A stretch of DNA of 64,000 nucleotides from Cycloclasticus pugetii PS-1 (GTDB taxonomy: Bacteria > Pseudomonadota > Gammaproteobacteria > Methylococcales > Cycloclasticaceae): contig NZ_ARVU01000001.1 in assembly GCF_000384415.1 (NCBI RefSeq), positions 558,001-622,000 of the forward strand, written 5' to 3'. Under the pieces are notes generated by a model. That model ran no database searches. It was not told the DNA's origin and was given only the letters and a program-made list of their open reading frames with translations. The position numbers were made by a program, and so were the translations under genes. Position 1 is the stretch's first letter; each line of letters opens with the position of its first letter. Positions 9,507-19,662 of the stretch are shown in pieces.

Positions 9507-11045
9507 CTGAGTAAAACATTAATAAAATCGACAGCGATTGTTGGTAGCATGACATTGATTTCGCGTGTTTTAGGCTTTGTACGAGATATTGTTATTGCAC
9601 GTTTTTTTGGCGCAAGCGAAGGGACAGATGCTTTTTTTGTAGCCTTTAAAATCCCCAATTTTATGCGCCGCTTGTTTGCTGAAGGCGCTTTTTCGCAAGC
9701 TTTTGTGCCGGTGCTGTCGGAATATAAAGAAACCCAATCAACCGAGGCATTAAAAGAGTTACTTGGGAAAACGGCAGGTACGCTGGCAACAGTGTTGTTT
9801 TTTATAACGTTACTGGGTGTTATTGGAGCGCCAGTTTTAATTTATATGTTTGCCCCGGGTTTTGACTCAACAGGCTCACGCTACGAGTTGGCCGTTGATA
9901 TGTTGAGGATAACATTTCCTTATCTATTTTTTATTTCACTGACAGCCATGGCCGGTGGTGTCTTAAACACCTACGGTAAGTTTGCAATTCCTGCGGTAAC
10001 GCCAGTGTTATTGAATTTATCATTTTTAGCGGCAATATGCTGGTTGTCTCCCTTGCTTGAAAGGCCAATTATGGCGTTAGCGTGGGCTGTTTTGTTGGCA
10101 GGAATCGCTCAACTTGCCTTTCAATTTCCTTACTTAAAACAGTTGGGTTTATTGCCTAGAATGTCATTTGATCGTGGACATGCAGGCGTTAAGAAAATTA
10201 TGAAGTTAATGTTACCAGCCTTATTTGGTGTGTCGGTAACGCAAATTAACTTGTTGGTAGATACTTTGCTGGCATCATTTTTAGTGGCTGGCAGTGTTTC
10301 ATGGCTTTATTTTTCTGATCGCTTAGTGGAATTTCCGCTCGGTATATTTGGTATTGCCTTGGCAACTGTCATTTTACCTAATTTATCTAAAAGCCACGCG
10401 GCAGGTAAGACTAAAGACTTTTCTGCAAGCCTGGACACAGGCTTACGTTGGGTGGTGTTTCTTGGTTTGCCAGCAGCAGCAGGTTTGTTTTTTCTAGCTC
10501 AGCCAATGTTAGCAACACTGTTTCAGTACGATGCGTTTACAAGTACTGATGTCGATAATGCATCGTTAAGTCTTATGGCTTACTCAATAGGCCTGCCTGC
10601 CTTTATCCTTGTTAAGGTATTGGTGCCGGGTTTTACCGCGAGGCAAGATATGAAAACGCCCGTTAAAATTGGTATTATTGCCGTGGTTTCAAATATGTTA
10701 ATGAGTGTTGTCTTAGTATTCTTTTTTCAACATGCAGGCCTGGCTTTGGCAACATCGTTAGCGGCTTTTGTTAATGCCGGTTTGTTATTTACTATTTTGA
10801 TAAAATCTGAAGCGTTCAAACCTCAACAAGGGTGGGTGAGTTTTGTTATAAAAGTGTTGATTGCCAACCTGGTTGTCGGTGTCATCTATGCCTATGATTA
10901 TTCGCCAGTTCAGTGGTATGAATGGGGTGCGTTTGACCGAGTTTTGCATTTAACGTTGGAAATACTCATGGTGGTTTTGTTGTATGTTACGACCGCGTTC
11001 TTAGTGGGTGTGCGTCCTCGGCATTTGTTACTTAAGGGCAAATAA
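9507..11045 (+). CDS. murJ: Lipid II flippase MurJ (probable CTG start)
   Basis: Polytopic inner-membrane flippase of the MATE/MVF superfamily that moves lipid II to the periplasm. Family proteins begin (M)SKxLLKSxxxVxxMTLxSRxLGFVRD. Here the matching run SKTLIKSTAIVGSMTLISRVLGF continues upstream of the first ATG (9549), and the codon where Met is expected is CTG at 9507. An AAGGG sequence (9494-9498) lies 8 bases before it, and no in-frame ATG, GTG or TTG fits better. This gives 512 residues, like E. coli MurJ (511). About 14 hydrophobic segments are visible. ribF follows 3 bases after the stop. Confidence 0.9.
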   Translation: MSKTLIKSTAIVGSMTLISRVLGFVRDIVIARFFGASEGTDAFFVAFKIPNFMRRLFAEGAFSQAFVPVLSEYKETQSTEALKELLGKTAGTLATVLFFITLLGVIGAPVLIYMFAPGFDSTGSRYELAVDMLRITFPYLFFISLTAMAGGVLNTYGKFAIPAVTPVLLNLSFLAAICWLSPLLERPIMALAWAVLLAGIAQLAFQFPYLKQLGLLPRMSFDRGHAGVKKIMKLMLPALFGVSVTQINLLVDTLLASFLVAGSVSWLYFSDRLVEFPLGIFGIALATVILPNLSKSHAAGKTKDFSASLDTGLRWVVFLGLPAAAGLFFLAQPMLATLFQYDAFTSTDVDNASLSLMAYSIGLPAFILVKVLVPGFTARQDMKTPVKIGIIAVVSNMLMSVVLVFFFQHAGLALATSLAAFVNAGLLFTILIKSEAFKPQQGWVSFVIKVLIANLVVGVIYAYDYSPVQWYEWGAFDRVLHLTLEILMVVLLYVTTAFLVGVRPRHLLLKGK

Positions 11046-11048
11046 TTT

Positions 11049-11987
11049 ATGAGATTAATTAGGTACTTGCCAGATGGGCAGGCTTTTCCAAATGGTAGCG
11101 TGTTAACTATCGGCAATTTTGATGGTGTTCATGTTGGACACCGGATGGTGTTGAGCGCCTTAATTGAACAGGCGAAAAGCTTAGGCTTGCAAGCAGTTGT
11201 TATGTGTTTTGAGCCACAACCTATTGAATATTTTCGGGCTGAGGCAGCCCCTGCACGTGTGTCGACTGCGAGAGATAAAATAGAGCAGTTGTCGGAAACC
11301 GGCGTTGATGCGCTTTATCTTGTGCGTTTTAATGACTTGTTGGCGAATATGTCTGCAGAGCAGTTTGTAGAAATGTTGGTTCAACGGCTTAATGTTCAAT
11401 TATTGATCGTGGGTGATGATTTTTGTTTTGGCAAAAATCGCCAAGGTAATTTTGAGTATTTAAAAGTCGCGGGAGAAAAATATGGTTTTTCCGTACAGCG
11501 CTCCCATTCTTTTAAAATTGAAAATGAGCGTGTTAGTAGTACATTAGTTCGACGTGCGTTGGAAAATGGGCGCCTAGATAAAGTGGCGGTTTATTTAAAT
11601 AGGCGCTTTAGTATGTCCGGTCGTGTTATGCATGGGCACAAACGAGGGCGAGAGTTGGGTTTTCCTACGGCTAACATCCGGGTGAAAAATAGAAAAACTC
11701 CGCTTAAAGGTGTTTTTGCCGTTACAATAACACTCGAATCGGGCGTGGTATATAAAGGGGTTGCGAACGTTGGAACGCGGCCTTCCATTGAAGAAGCAAC
11801 AGCGGTTTTATTAGAAGCACACCTATTTGAATTTTCTGGTGACTTATATGGTCAACGCGTTGTCGTTGCGTTTGCAAAAAAATTACGCGAAGAGAAAAAA
11901 TTTGAAAATTTAGAACAGTTAACGCAGCAAATTTTAATTGATTCTGAACAAGCTAAAACATACTTTAATCAGACATTAACATCCTAA
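11049..11987 (+). CDS. ribF: Bifunctional riboflavin kinase / FAD synthetase
   Basis: Converts riboflavin to FMN and then FAD. The 312 residues have an N-terminal nucleotidyltransferase domain ([13 protein letters not shown] at about residues 21-33; FCFGKNRQG near 128) and a C-terminal flavokinase domain (GFPTANI near 202; NVGTRPS near 241). Only 3 bases separate it from murJ and 7 from ileS, so it belongs to the murJ-ribF-ileS-lspA operon. Confidence 0.97.
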   Translation: MRLIRYLPDGQAFPNGSVLTIGNFDGVHVGHRMVLSALIEQAKSLGLQAVVMCFEPQPIEYFRAEAAPARVSTARDKIEQLSETGVDALYLVRFNDLLANMSAEQFVEMLVQRLNVQLLIVGDDFCFGKNRQGNFEYLKVAGEKYGFSVQRSHSFKIENERVSSTLVRRALENGRLDKVAVYLNRRFSMSGRVMHGHKRGRELGFPTANIRVKNRKTPLKGVFAVTITLESGVVYKGVANVGTRPSIEEATAVLLEAHLFEFSGDLYGQRVVVAFAKKLREEKKFENLEQLTQQILIDSEQAKTYFNQTLTS

Positions 11988-11994
11988 GAGCATC

Positions 11995-14808
11995 ATGGAT
12001 TACAAAACAACACTGAACTTGCCAAAAACCAGCTTTCCGATGAAGGCTAACCTTGCTAACCGCGAACCCAATGCGTTGAAACGTTGGCAGGAAATGGGGT
12101 TGTACCAGAAAATACGTGAAAAATTTGCTGGTCGTCCTCAATTTGTCCTACATGATGGACCGCCTTATGCAAATGGCCCTATTCATATTGGTCATGCGGT
12201 GAATAAAGTACTTAAGGATATGATTATAAAGAGTAAAACCCTGCAAGGTTTTGACTCGCCTTATGTGCCAGGTTGGGATTGTCATGGCCTGCCTATTGAA
12301 TTGATGGTGGAAAAGAAAATCGGCAAAGCAGGCGTGAAGGTGTCGGCAGCTGAGTTTCGTAAAGCCTGTAGAGCCTATGCGACCAAACAAGTAGCTATGC
12401 AGAAAGAAGAGTTTGTGCGTCTGGGTGTTTTTGGTGATTGGGAGCGTCCTTACCTGAGTATGGATTTTCAATTTGAGGCGGATATTGTTCGCTCACTAGG
12501 CCGTATTATTGAAAAAGGTCATTTGCATAAGGGATCAAAGCCTGTGCATTGGTGTACCGATTGTGGCTCTGCGTTAGCAGAAGCAGAAGTGGAATACGAA
12601 GATAAACGTTCACCAGCCATTGATGTGCGTTTTACGGTCAATGATGAGTCAAGGTTTTTACAACAACTCCACAGCAGTGATAATGCACCTGGGCACGGCC
12701 CTATCTCCGTCGTTATTTGGACGACTACACCGTGGACTTTACCGGCGAACCAAGCGGTTTCATTAAATCCTGAGTTTGATTATGTGTTGGTTCAAAGCGG
12801 TGATGAGCGCCTTGTTTTGGCGGAAAAGTTATTAAAAGATGCAATGTTACGTTATGGCATTGAAGATTACCGTGTGCTTGGGTATTGCAAAGGTAAAGAT
12901 TTGGAACATATGACGCTGAGTCACCCGTTTTATGATCGTGTTGTTCCTATTATTGTCGGTCATCATGTAACGGCTGAGGCAGGCACAGGTGCAGTGCACA
13001 CTGCGCCGGGCCATGGGCAGGACGATTATATTATTGGTCAGCAATATAAGTTACCAGTGGACAACCCTGTTGGCGATAATGGCGTGTTTTTAGCCAGTAC
13101 TCCTTTGTTTGCTGGTAAACATGTTTTCAATGCGAATGATGAGGTGATTGACGTTTTAAAAGAACGTGGTGCGCTCGTGCATTCAGAAGTGTTAAATCAC
13201 AGCTATCCACATTGCTGGCGACATAAAACGCCAATCATTTTTAGAGCAACACCGCAGTGGTTTATCTCGATGGATAAAAATAATCTGCGAGAAAAGGCAC
13301 TGGCAGAGATTAAGCAAGCCTCGTGGGTGCCAGAATGGGGTGAAGCGCGTATTAATAGCATGGTTGAGGGGCGGCCAGATTGGTGTATTTCTCGTCAGCG
13401 CAACTGGGGCGTGCCGATTGCTTTGTTTGTGCATAAAGAAACGGGTGAATTACACCCCAATACGGCTGGCTTGATTGAGCAAGTGGCGGTTCTTATAGAA
13501 GAGTCGGGTATTGAAGCCTGGTTTGATTTAGATGCTTCGACATTGCTAGGTGATGAAGCGGATGAGTACAGTAAAATTAATGATATTTTAGATGTATGGT
13601 TTGATTCTGGTGTAACGCATGCCTGTGTTTTAGAGCGGCGTGAAGCATTAACGTTTCCAGCGGATATGTATCTTGAAGGGTCAGACCAACATCGAGGTTG
13701 GTTTCAGTCATCTTTGCTGACATCGGTTGCCATGAATGACCAAGCGCCTTATAAGGCTGTTTTGACACATGGTTTTACCGTCGATGCGAAAGGTATGAAA
13801 ATGTCTAAGTCAAAAGGCAATGTTATTGCGCCTCAAAAGGTGATTAACTCCCTTGGAGCGGATGTTTTACGCCTTTGGGTTTCAGCTAATGATTACAGTG
13901 GCGAAATGACTGTCTCGGATGAGATTTTAAAACGAGCATCTGATGTTTATCGTCGATTGAGAAATACCGCACGTTATTTGTTATCAAATTTAAATGACTT
14001 TGATCCAGCAAAAGATATGGTAGCGTTTGCTGATATGTTGCCATTAGATCGTTGGGCGGTTGAAAAAACCCGTGATGTTCAAAAAGACGTATTGAAACAC
14101 TACGATCAATACCAGTTTTTACAAGTTCACCAAGGTATCCACCACTTTTGTTCTGTTGAAATGGGCAGCTTTTACTTAGATGTCATTAAAGACCGCCAAT
14201 ACACATTACAACAAAATAGCTTAGCAAGGCGTTCATCGCAAACGGCAATGTTCCATATTGCCGAAGCATTAGTGCGTTGGGTGGCACCAATACTCAGTTA
14301 TACAGCCGAGGAAATTTGGTCAGCAATGCCAGGTGAACGTGAAGAGTCAGTGTTTTTGGCCACTGCTTATGACGGTTTCCCGATTGAGGATACTGAAGTA
14401 AGTAATGAGTTGGCGTTTTGGAAGCCGGTGATAGAGACGCGTGAATTGGTTAGTAAAGAGCTGGAACGCGTCAGAGAAGAAGGTCTAATTGGTTCTGGCT
14501 TAGATGCAAGCGTCATCTTGTATTGTGAGGGTGAATTATATGAAACACTGGCTAAGATGAACGATGAACTACGTTTTATCTTTATTACCTCATATGCCGA
14601 AGTAAAACCTCTTGCAGACAAACCCGAGCAGGCAAAGGCAACGGATAATGCTCAGTTATTCATCACCGTTACTGCCAGTGAGCATGAAAAATGTATTCGT
14701 TGTTGGCATCACCGTCACGATGTGGGTGAATCTGAAACGCACCCTGAACTATGTGGGCGTTGCGTAGAAAATATAGAAGGCAGCGGTGAGCAAAGACTGT
14801 TCGCTTAG
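11995..14808 (+). CDS. ileS: Isoleucyl-tRNA synthetase
   Basis: Class I aminoacyl-tRNA synthetase that charges tRNA-Ile and edits valine. The 937-residue length matches E. coli IleS (938). HIGH is at residues 64-67 and the KMSKS loop at about 602-606. The editing (CP1) domain lies between, with [11 protein letters not shown] near 242. A C-terminal zinc site is seen as CIRCWHHR...CGRCVENI. The 3' end overlaps the lspA start by 23 bases, indicating translational coupling. Confidence 0.98.
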   Translation: MDYKTTLNLPKTSFPMKANLANREPNALKRWQEMGLYQKIREKFAGRPQFVLHDGPPYANGPIHIGHAVNKVLKDMIIKSKTLQGFDSPYVPGWDCHGLPIELMVEKKIGKAGVKVSAAEFRKACRAYATKQVAMQKEEFVRLGVFGDWERPYLSMDFQFEADIVRSLGRIIEKGHLHKGSKPVHWCTDCGSALAEAEVEYEDKRSPAIDVRFTVNDESRFLQQLHSSDNAPGHGPISVVIWTTTPWTLPANQAVSLNPEFDYVLVQSGDERLVLAEKLLKDAMLRYGIEDYRVLGYCKGKDLEHMTLSHPFYDRVVPIIVGHHVTAEAGTGAVHTAPGHGQDDYIIGQQYKLPVDNPVGDNGVFLASTPLFAGKHVFNANDEVIDVLKERGALVHSEVLNHSYPHCWRHKTPIIFRATPQWFISMDKNNLREKALAEIKQASWVPEWGEARINSMVEGRPDWCISRQRNWGVPIALFVHKETGELHPNTAGLIEQVAVLIEESGIEAWFDLDASTLLGDEADEYSKINDILDVWFDSGVTHACVLERREALTFPADMYLEGSDQHRGWFQSSLLTSVAMNDQAPYKAVLTHGFTVDAKGMKMSKSKGNVIAPQKVINSLGADVLRLWVSANDYSGEMTVSDEILKRASDVYRRLRNTARYLLSNLNDFDPAKDMVAFADMLPLDRWAVEKTRDVQKDVLKHYDQYQFLQVHQGIHHFCSVEMGSFYLDVIKDRQYTLQQNSLARRSSQTAMFHIAEALVRWVAPILSYTAEEIWSAMPGEREESVFLATAYDGFPIEDTEVSNELAFWKPVIETRELVSKELERVREEGLIGSGLDASVILYCEGELYETLAKMNDELRFIFITSYAEVKPLADKPEQAKATDNAQLFITVTASEHEKCIRCWHHRHDVGESETHPELCGRCVENIEGSGEQRLFA

Positions 14809-15292
14809 AGTAAGCCGTATGTTTAAGTGGTTAGGATTGTCACTGCTGGTTATAGTTCTGGATCAGGTCAGTAAACTTTGGGTGGTTGCATCTTTTAGCT
14901 TATACGAGTCTATTGATGTTATGCCGTTCGTGAATTTAACGTATGTGCATAATAAAGGCGCGGCGTTTAGTTTTTTAAGTACCGCCGGTGGTTGGCAACG
15001 TTGGTTCTTTGTCGCAATCGCATCGATTGCAACACTGATTTTGGTGATTTGGTTAAGCCGTTTGAAGCCGAAAGAAAAATGGATGGCCGTGAGCCTGTCA
15101 TTGATTTTGGGTGGTGCAATAGGTAATCTATATGATCGGGTTGCCTATGGTTATGTTATTGATTTTATAGACGTTTATTATAATTCTTACCACTGGCCCG
15201 TATTTAATATTGCTGATTCAGCCATTTCAATTGGCGTTGTAATGATGTTGATAGATATGTTCCGAGGCGAAGACTCAACGGCCAGTCAGTAG
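14786..15292 (+). CDS. lspA: Lipoprotein signal peptidase (signal peptidase II)
   Basis: Inner-membrane aspartyl protease that cleaves the signal peptide of prolipoproteins after diacylglyceryl transfer. The 168-residue protein has four hydrophobic segments and the catalytic aspartates in [10 protein letters not shown] and [10 protein letters not shown] keep the GTG at 14786 because AGAAGG precedes it at good spacing and the resulting N terminus resembles the E. coli length. The ATG at 14819 (MFKWLGLS) is the alternative. The start overlaps ileS and the 3' end overlaps ampD (opposite strand) by 18 bases. The usual next genes fkpB and ispH are absent here. Confidence 0.94.
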   Translation: MSKDCSLRVSRMFKWLGLSLLVIVLDQVSKLWVVASFSLYESIDVMPFVNLTYVHNKGAAFSFLSTAGGWQRWFFVAIASIATLILVIWLSRLKPKEKWMAVSLSLILGGAIGNLYDRVAYGYVIDFIDVYYNSYHWPVFNIADSAISIGVVMMLIDMFRGEDSTASQ

Positions 15293-15838
15293 CGTCCTAA
15301 ATTTTTGCCAATCGAAGCTTTCGCCAGGGTCAGTTTTTCGGCCCGGAGAAACGTCACAATGACCAACGATGGTTTCTGTAGAAAGCTCAGGATAATGTTG
15401 TATCAAAGTTTGGCAGCAGCAACTAAGTGCTTGGTATTGTTTCTCTGTATAAGGGATATGGTCCGCACCTTCTAATTCTATGCCGATAGAAAAATCATTA
15501 CAGTTGTCCTCGCCGGCATACTGTGAAACACCAGCATGCCATGCACGTTCTTGAAACGGAACATATTGCGTCACGCTACCATCACGACGGATTAATAAAT
15601 GTGAAGACACTTTAAGAGTGCAAATCTCTTGAAAATACGGGTGTTGTTTAGGGTCTAATTGATTAAGAAAAAAATCATCAATCCAACCCGCTCCAAATTG
15701 ATCAGGGGGCAGGCTGATTCCATGCACAATAATTAACCGAATATCAAAAGGGTTTGGACGCTCGTTTTTATTCGGCGAGGCTTTAAATTCAGCAGTTTCT
15801 AGTAGACCTAGGCGAATATTTGTTGGTGTGTCAGGCAT
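15275..15838 (-). CDS. ampD: 1,6-anhydro-N-acetylmuramyl-L-alanine amidase
   Basis: Cytoplasmic zinc amidase that removes the peptide from 1,6-anhydro-MurNAc-peptides in peptidoglycan recycling, and so keeps AmpR-type inducers low. The 187 residues have the expected zinc ligands: His39 (IIVHG), His160 (VGHCDVSPGRKTDPG) and Asp170, with Glu121 in SIGIELEG. It is divergent from the DUF1631 gene, and its 3' end overlaps lspA by 18 bases on the opposite strand. No ampR or ampE is adjacent. Confidence 0.95.
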   Translation of the reverse strand: MPDTPTNIRLGLLETAEFKASPNKNERPNPFDIRLIIVHGISLPPDQFGAGWIDDFFLNQLDPKQHPYFQEICTLKVSSHLLIRRDGSVTQYVPFQERAWHAGVSQYAGEDNCNDFSIGIELEGADHIPYTEKQYQALSCCCQTLIQHYPELSTETIVGHCDVSPGRKTDPGESFDWQKFRTLLTGR

Positions 15839-15860
15839 ATAAAATGAGGGTATCTAAATA

Positions 15861-15901
15861 TGTGCTCTAGCGCACAACTTTATACATGAGCTGACTATAC
15901 T
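15861..15901 (+). promoter_or_regulatory. Near-palindrome and -10 box in the ampD / DUF1631 divergent region
   Basis: TGTGCTCTAGCGCACA (15861-15876) is palindromic except for one pair. It is followed by TATACT (15896-15901), a good -10 for the DUF1631 gene, without a convincing -35. The palindrome would overlap the -35 zone and may be an operator. This is inference only. Confidence 0.35.
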
Positions 15902-15934
15902 CTATGTATCCAGAATACAAAAAAATTTCAGTTT

Positions 15935-18226
15935 ATGGAAAAAGCACAATCACAGGCAAGGGTAGTTCCTATTCGCCAAAATAACAACCGTTCAACATCG
16001 AGGAACACTATGTCGGTAGAGAAGCAAAGGGTGATTAATGCATCAGTTAATTTATTGAAAAGTTATTTGCAAAAAATGCTGGTTATCCACTTGGAAAAGA
16101 GTGAACAGCAGTTGTTTGATGCGATAGATAGCAAAAAAATGGACGCTGCAACCGGCGATATTAAGGTGTTTCAAAAGGCCTCTTTGTACATTCCTTCGCT
16201 ATACATTGATAGTGTGATTAAAAACCTTTCTAGTTTTTCAGCGTCGCCTAATCCGACGGTTGGCGAAGCGTTTGCCTCATCAGTTGAAACCGAAGATTGG
16301 TCTGGTTTACAGTTATTGGGAACAGACGAAATTGAAGGCCAGTTACTAATCGATGGCTATATTGCTAACTGTGAAAGTGAGTTGGTTGATGTCTTGTATG
16401 CGCTAGCTCGTCGCATTGAATTTGTGTCGGGCACAGACGAACTTAAAGCGAGTAAAAACCCATTTGGCCCAGCCATTTTATTGAAGACTTATGTTGAGTT
16501 ATTGAAAGGCGAGTCGTTTTCAAAACAGGCTCATAACATTTTGTGTGAATCATTTTCACAAGAGGTTCTTACGAATTTAGGTGATGTTTTAGGGGAGATT
16601 AATGAGGTGTTTGTTCAAGCAGGCATCCTGCCAACATTACCGAAACCAAAAATCAAAAATACTAATGCAGCCGTTAAGCGGGCAGCACAATCATTTACTA
16701 ATGAAAAAGTAGCACATACGAACCACGAGCAGGCGCCGGTCACGGAGCAGCCTATCACGACAGCAAAAGTATCGATGGCTGAAATTGACCCTGCGCTATA
16801 TACGGGCTTGGTTGAAATGGCGCAGGTGTATCGTTCTCAGCAGGGTGATAGCATGGTGTCCGATGGGTTGACAGTGTCTGGACAGCAACTACCGACAACG
16901 GAGCTTGTTGATACACTGACTCATCTTCAAAAAGAAGGCGCAGTGGAGGGTATTGATATAGCTGAAAGTGTTCGCCTAAAAATTGGGGAAAGAATTCAAG
17001 TTGATGGTCAGCGCCAACCATATGCAGAACAAGATGACACATTAATTGATGTGGTTGCGATGTTTTTTGATGTGATTTTGCAAGATCGTCAATTGCCCGA
17101 TACGGTTCGGGCGATGATTGCTCAATTGCAAATTCCTATTTTAAAAGTGGCAATGATAGATAAGGAGTTTTTCGCCAAAAAAAGTCACCCAGCAAGAAAA
17201 TTTCTAAATGCCATGTCACAAGCAGGCTTGGGTGTGAGCGAAAAGAACCGACAAATTAGAAGTGCTGTGTTTGAAAAAATGGAAGAGTTAGTCGAGCGAG
17301 TACTGATGGAGTTCGATAATGACGTGGAGATATTTGCTGAACTTAATGAAGAATTTGATGTATTTATGGAGCAGCAGCAGCGTCAAATAGACGTGATAGA
17401 GGAACGCTCTCGCAAAGTGACTAAAAGTACCGAACAGCTTGAGTTAACAAAGCGTCAAGCTGCCTATGAAATTGCTTTGCGACTAAATGGTAAGTCAGTG
17501 CCTGAGTTCATTCAGTTATTTTTAGACGACGCATGGAAAGACGTGCTTGTATTAGCCTTATTAAGGCGCGAAAGGGAGCCACAAGAAACGCAGAAATGTA
17601 TTGAGGTAATTGATAGGCTAGTGGTCAGTGTTGTTGAGCCAGCGGATGACGCGGCTAGAGAATTGATTATAGAGGGGCTGGCTAGGTTGTTGAAAGACAT
17701 TAAAGTTGGACTGGAAAATATCTCATATGATTTTCATCAATCCGTTCCATTTTTTAAAGAGCTGGAGTCCTGGCATAAACAGTTATTGGTTATGAGGGTC
17801 GGCGAACAAGACAATATTCCAGTGGCTGAGAAGGTAGTTATGGTTGAGGTTAACGAAGACTTATGTGACAACCTCGAAGAGGATTTATTGCAAGAGCTTG
17901 AAAGCAAAAAAGCACAAATGCCAAACGATAAATTCAGCAAGTTGGCATCTAAAATAGATGTTGGTGATTGGGTTGAGTATACGGGGGAAGATGGTGGTGT
18001 TTTACGTGCCAAATTGTCTTGGAAAAGTTCGGTTACTATGCAATGTCTTTTTGTGAATGATTGCGGCGTTAAAGCAATGGATATTAGTCTGGATGATTTA
18101 GCAGAAGCGTTTAGGCAAAAACGAATGACTATTATTGGTCAAGAAAGGGCGCCGCTAGTAGACAGGGTGTTAGCGGGAATGAAGAGCCTAATGACATCAA
18201 AAAGTGCTGAACCTGGCTTGGCATGA
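15935..18226 (+). CDS. DUF1631 family protein
   Basis: A large cytoplasmic protein of 763 residues with no signal peptide or membrane segment. I recognise it as DUF1631 by overall pattern and by its place between ampD and nadC, an order also seen in Pseudomonas. Function is not established to my knowledge. The sequence is strongly helical and acidic. The C-terminal 110 residues (VGDWVEYTGEDGG...KLSWKSSVTMQCLFVNDCG) resemble the beta-rich, PilZ-like end of the family, suggesting nucleotide or protein binding, but no clear RxxxR motif is visible. Residues 470-500 look like a coiled coil. It ends at a rho-independent terminator. Confidence 0.75.
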   Translation: MEKAQSQARVVPIRQNNNRSTSRNTMSVEKQRVINASVNLLKSYLQKMLVIHLEKSEQQLFDAIDSKKMDAATGDIKVFQKASLYIPSLYIDSVIKNLSSFSASPNPTVGEAFASSVETEDWSGLQLLGTDEIEGQLLIDGYIANCESELVDVLYALARRIEFVSGTDELKASKNPFGPAILLKTYVELLKGESFSKQAHNILCESFSQEVLTNLGDVLGEINEVFVQAGILPTLPKPKIKNTNAAVKRAAQSFTNEKVAHTNHEQAPVTEQPITTAKVSMAEIDPALYTGLVEMAQVYRSQQGDSMVSDGLTVSGQQLPTTELVDTLTHLQKEGAVEGIDIAESVRLKIGERIQVDGQRQPYAEQDDTLIDVVAMFFDVILQDRQLPDTVRAMIAQLQIPILKVAMIDKEFFAKKSHPARKFLNAMSQAGLGVSEKNRQIRSAVFEKMEELVERVLMEFDNDVEIFAELNEEFDVFMEQQQRQIDVIEERSRKVTKSTEQLELTKRQAAYEIALRLNGKSVPEFIQLFLDDAWKDVLVLALLRREREPQETQKCIEVIDRLVVSVVEPADDAARELIIEGLARLLKDIKVGLENISYDFHQSVPFFKELESWHKQLLVMRVGEQDNIPVAEKVVMVEVNEDLCDNLEEDLLQELESKKAQMPNDKFSKLASKIDVGDWVEYTGEDGGVLRAKLSWKSSVTMQCLFVNDCGVKAMDISLDDLAEAFRQKRMTIIGQERAPLVDRVLAGMKSLMTSKSAEPGLA

Positions 18227-18256
18227 GATTCTTATTAGCATTAAATTATGTGATAA

Positions 18257-18290
18257 TAAAGAGCCTCTAACAAAGAGGCTTTTTTTATTT
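18257..18290 (+). terminator. Terminator after the DUF1631 gene
   Basis: AGCCTCT (18262-18268) / AGAGGCT (18274-18280), a 5-base loop, then a run of seven T. It lies between the DUF1631 gene and nadC, so nadC probably has its own promoter or relies on read-through. Confidence 0.9.
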
Positions 18291-18309
18291 TTCAGGTGAA
18301 TGGATTTTT

Positions 18310-19146
18310 ATGCTCGACCCCAAAATAATAGACGAAGATGTTTGTCGGTTTTTAGCAGAAGATGTTGGTAGTGGTGATTTAACCGCACTGGTCATTCCAG
18401 AAGAGAAATTAGCTAAAGCAACTATTCTAACGCGTGAAGCCATGTTGGTATGTGGCCAAGCATGGGTGAATGCGGTTTTTAAAAAGCTGGATGAAAAGGT
18501 TGTCATCGATTGGCAGTTTAAAGAAGGCGAGCAGGCATATGCTGGTGATACCTTGTGTTACCTATCAGGCTCTGCACGGGCTTTATTAACAGGAGAACGC
18601 GCAGCGTTAAATATGTTGCAGACCTTATCGGCAACAGCGTCACTTGCTAAGCAATTTGCGAAAGCAGTTGAAGGTACGTCAGCGACCGTATTAGATACGC
18701 GTAAAACAATCCCTGGCTTACGGTTGGCGCAAAAGTATGCAGTTCGCTGTGGCGGAGCGTCTAATCATAGGGTTGGCTTGTACGATGGTATGTTGATAAA
18801 GGAAAATCATATTATGGCGGCTGGTTCAATTGCAAAAGCGGTCGCTGCTGCTCGTCTAAGCAGTTCGCTGGTTGATGTTGAGGTAGAGGTTGAAAACTTA
18901 GACGAGGTGAAACAAGCACTTGAAGCGAAAGCGGACATCTTGTTATTAGACAACTTCACTTTAGAGCAATTGCGTGAAGCGGTTGAGCTTAATAAAGGCG
19001 TTGCGAAACTAGAGGCGTCGGGTAATGTTAATTTATCGACTATCCGAGATATTGCTAAAACAGGTGTGGATTTTATTTCGGTAGGCGCGTTAACAAAAAA
19101 TATTCAAGCTGTCGACTTATCAATGCGCGTGGACTTAGAAGCCTAA
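18310..19146 (+). CDS. nadC: Nicotinate-nucleotide pyrophosphorylase (carboxylating)
   Basis: Quinolinate phosphoribosyltransferase that makes nicotinate mononucleotide in de novo NAD synthesis. The 278 residues carry the family core DTRKTIPGLRLAQKYAVRCGG (about 135-155), the HRVGLYDGMLIKENH segment, and the C-terminal GVDFISVGALTKNI barrel end. nadA and nadB are not nearby. Its stop lies one base from the stop of the convergent universal stress protein gene. Confidence 0.97.
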   Translation: MLDPKIIDEDVCRFLAEDVGSGDLTALVIPEEKLAKATILTREAMLVCGQAWVNAVFKKLDEKVVIDWQFKEGEQAYAGDTLCYLSGSARALLTGERAALNMLQTLSATASLAKQFAKAVEGTSATVLDTRKTIPGLRLAQKYAVRCGGASNHRVGLYDGMLIKENHIMAAGSIAKAVAAARLSSSLVDVEVEVENLDEVKQALEAKADILLLDNFTLEQLREAVELNKGVAKLEASGNVNLSTIRDIAKTGVDFISVGALTKNIQAVDLSMRVDLEA

Positions 19147-19147
19147 G

Positions 19148-19594
19148 CTAGTCATTAACCCTAGCGGCTAATACATCACAGGTTGCACCGTGTAGGACGG
19201 CATTAGCGGTAGAGCCGAGTAATAAACTAAGTCCACGTCGTCCATGACTTCCCACCACAATAAGGTCGCATGGCAGGTCTTTGCTGAGCTGATGAATCGT
19301 ATCAGCGGGGCGGCCAATTTGGATTAATTGGTTTTCTTCTGCTAGGTCGATGGAAGCGGCGAGTTTACTGAGTTTCTTTTTTGCTGACGCTTCAATCTCA
19401 TCTTGAACCGGTAATAAATCAGTTGAGATAGTCCCATCAAATGCCAAATGTGAGGACTCTACAAGGGGTTCAATAACATGAATAGCTGATAATTTGGCGT
19501 GGTTTTGTTGAGCAAGCTCGTGCGCTTTTTTTAAAACAAATAAGGAATGTTCGCTGAGGTCTAGGGCTACTAAAATATGTTGGTAAGTCGTCAT
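19148..19594 (-). CDS. Universal stress protein (UspA family)
   Basis: Small cytoplasmic ATP-binding-type stress protein of 148 residues. It begins TTYQHILVALDLSEHS. The C-terminal nucleotide loop GSHGRRGLSLLLGSTANAVLHG fits the G-2x-G-9x-G(S/T) pattern of ATP-binding Usp proteins. It lies 68 bases downstream of the FAD-linked oxidase gene on the same strand and may be the last gene of that operon. The specific stress it serves cannot be read from sequence. Confidence 0.92.
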   Translation of the reverse strand: MTTYQHILVALDLSEHSLFVLKKAHELAQQNHAKLSAIHVIEPLVESSHLAFDGTISTDLLPVQDEIEASAKKKLSKLAASIDLAEENQLIQIGRPADTIHQLSKDLPCDLIVVGSHGRRGLSLLLGSTANAVLHGATCDVLAARVND

Positions 19595-19662
19595 GGTAAT
19601 TCCTTACTGTTTGCTTCCTTACTGTAAGAATAAGGGTTAGTCATCTGGTTTGGCAAGCCATT

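Noticed and set aside
12148-12471. 107-codon antisense ORF in ileS
   Set aside because: Shadow of the ileS reading frame, no independent support.
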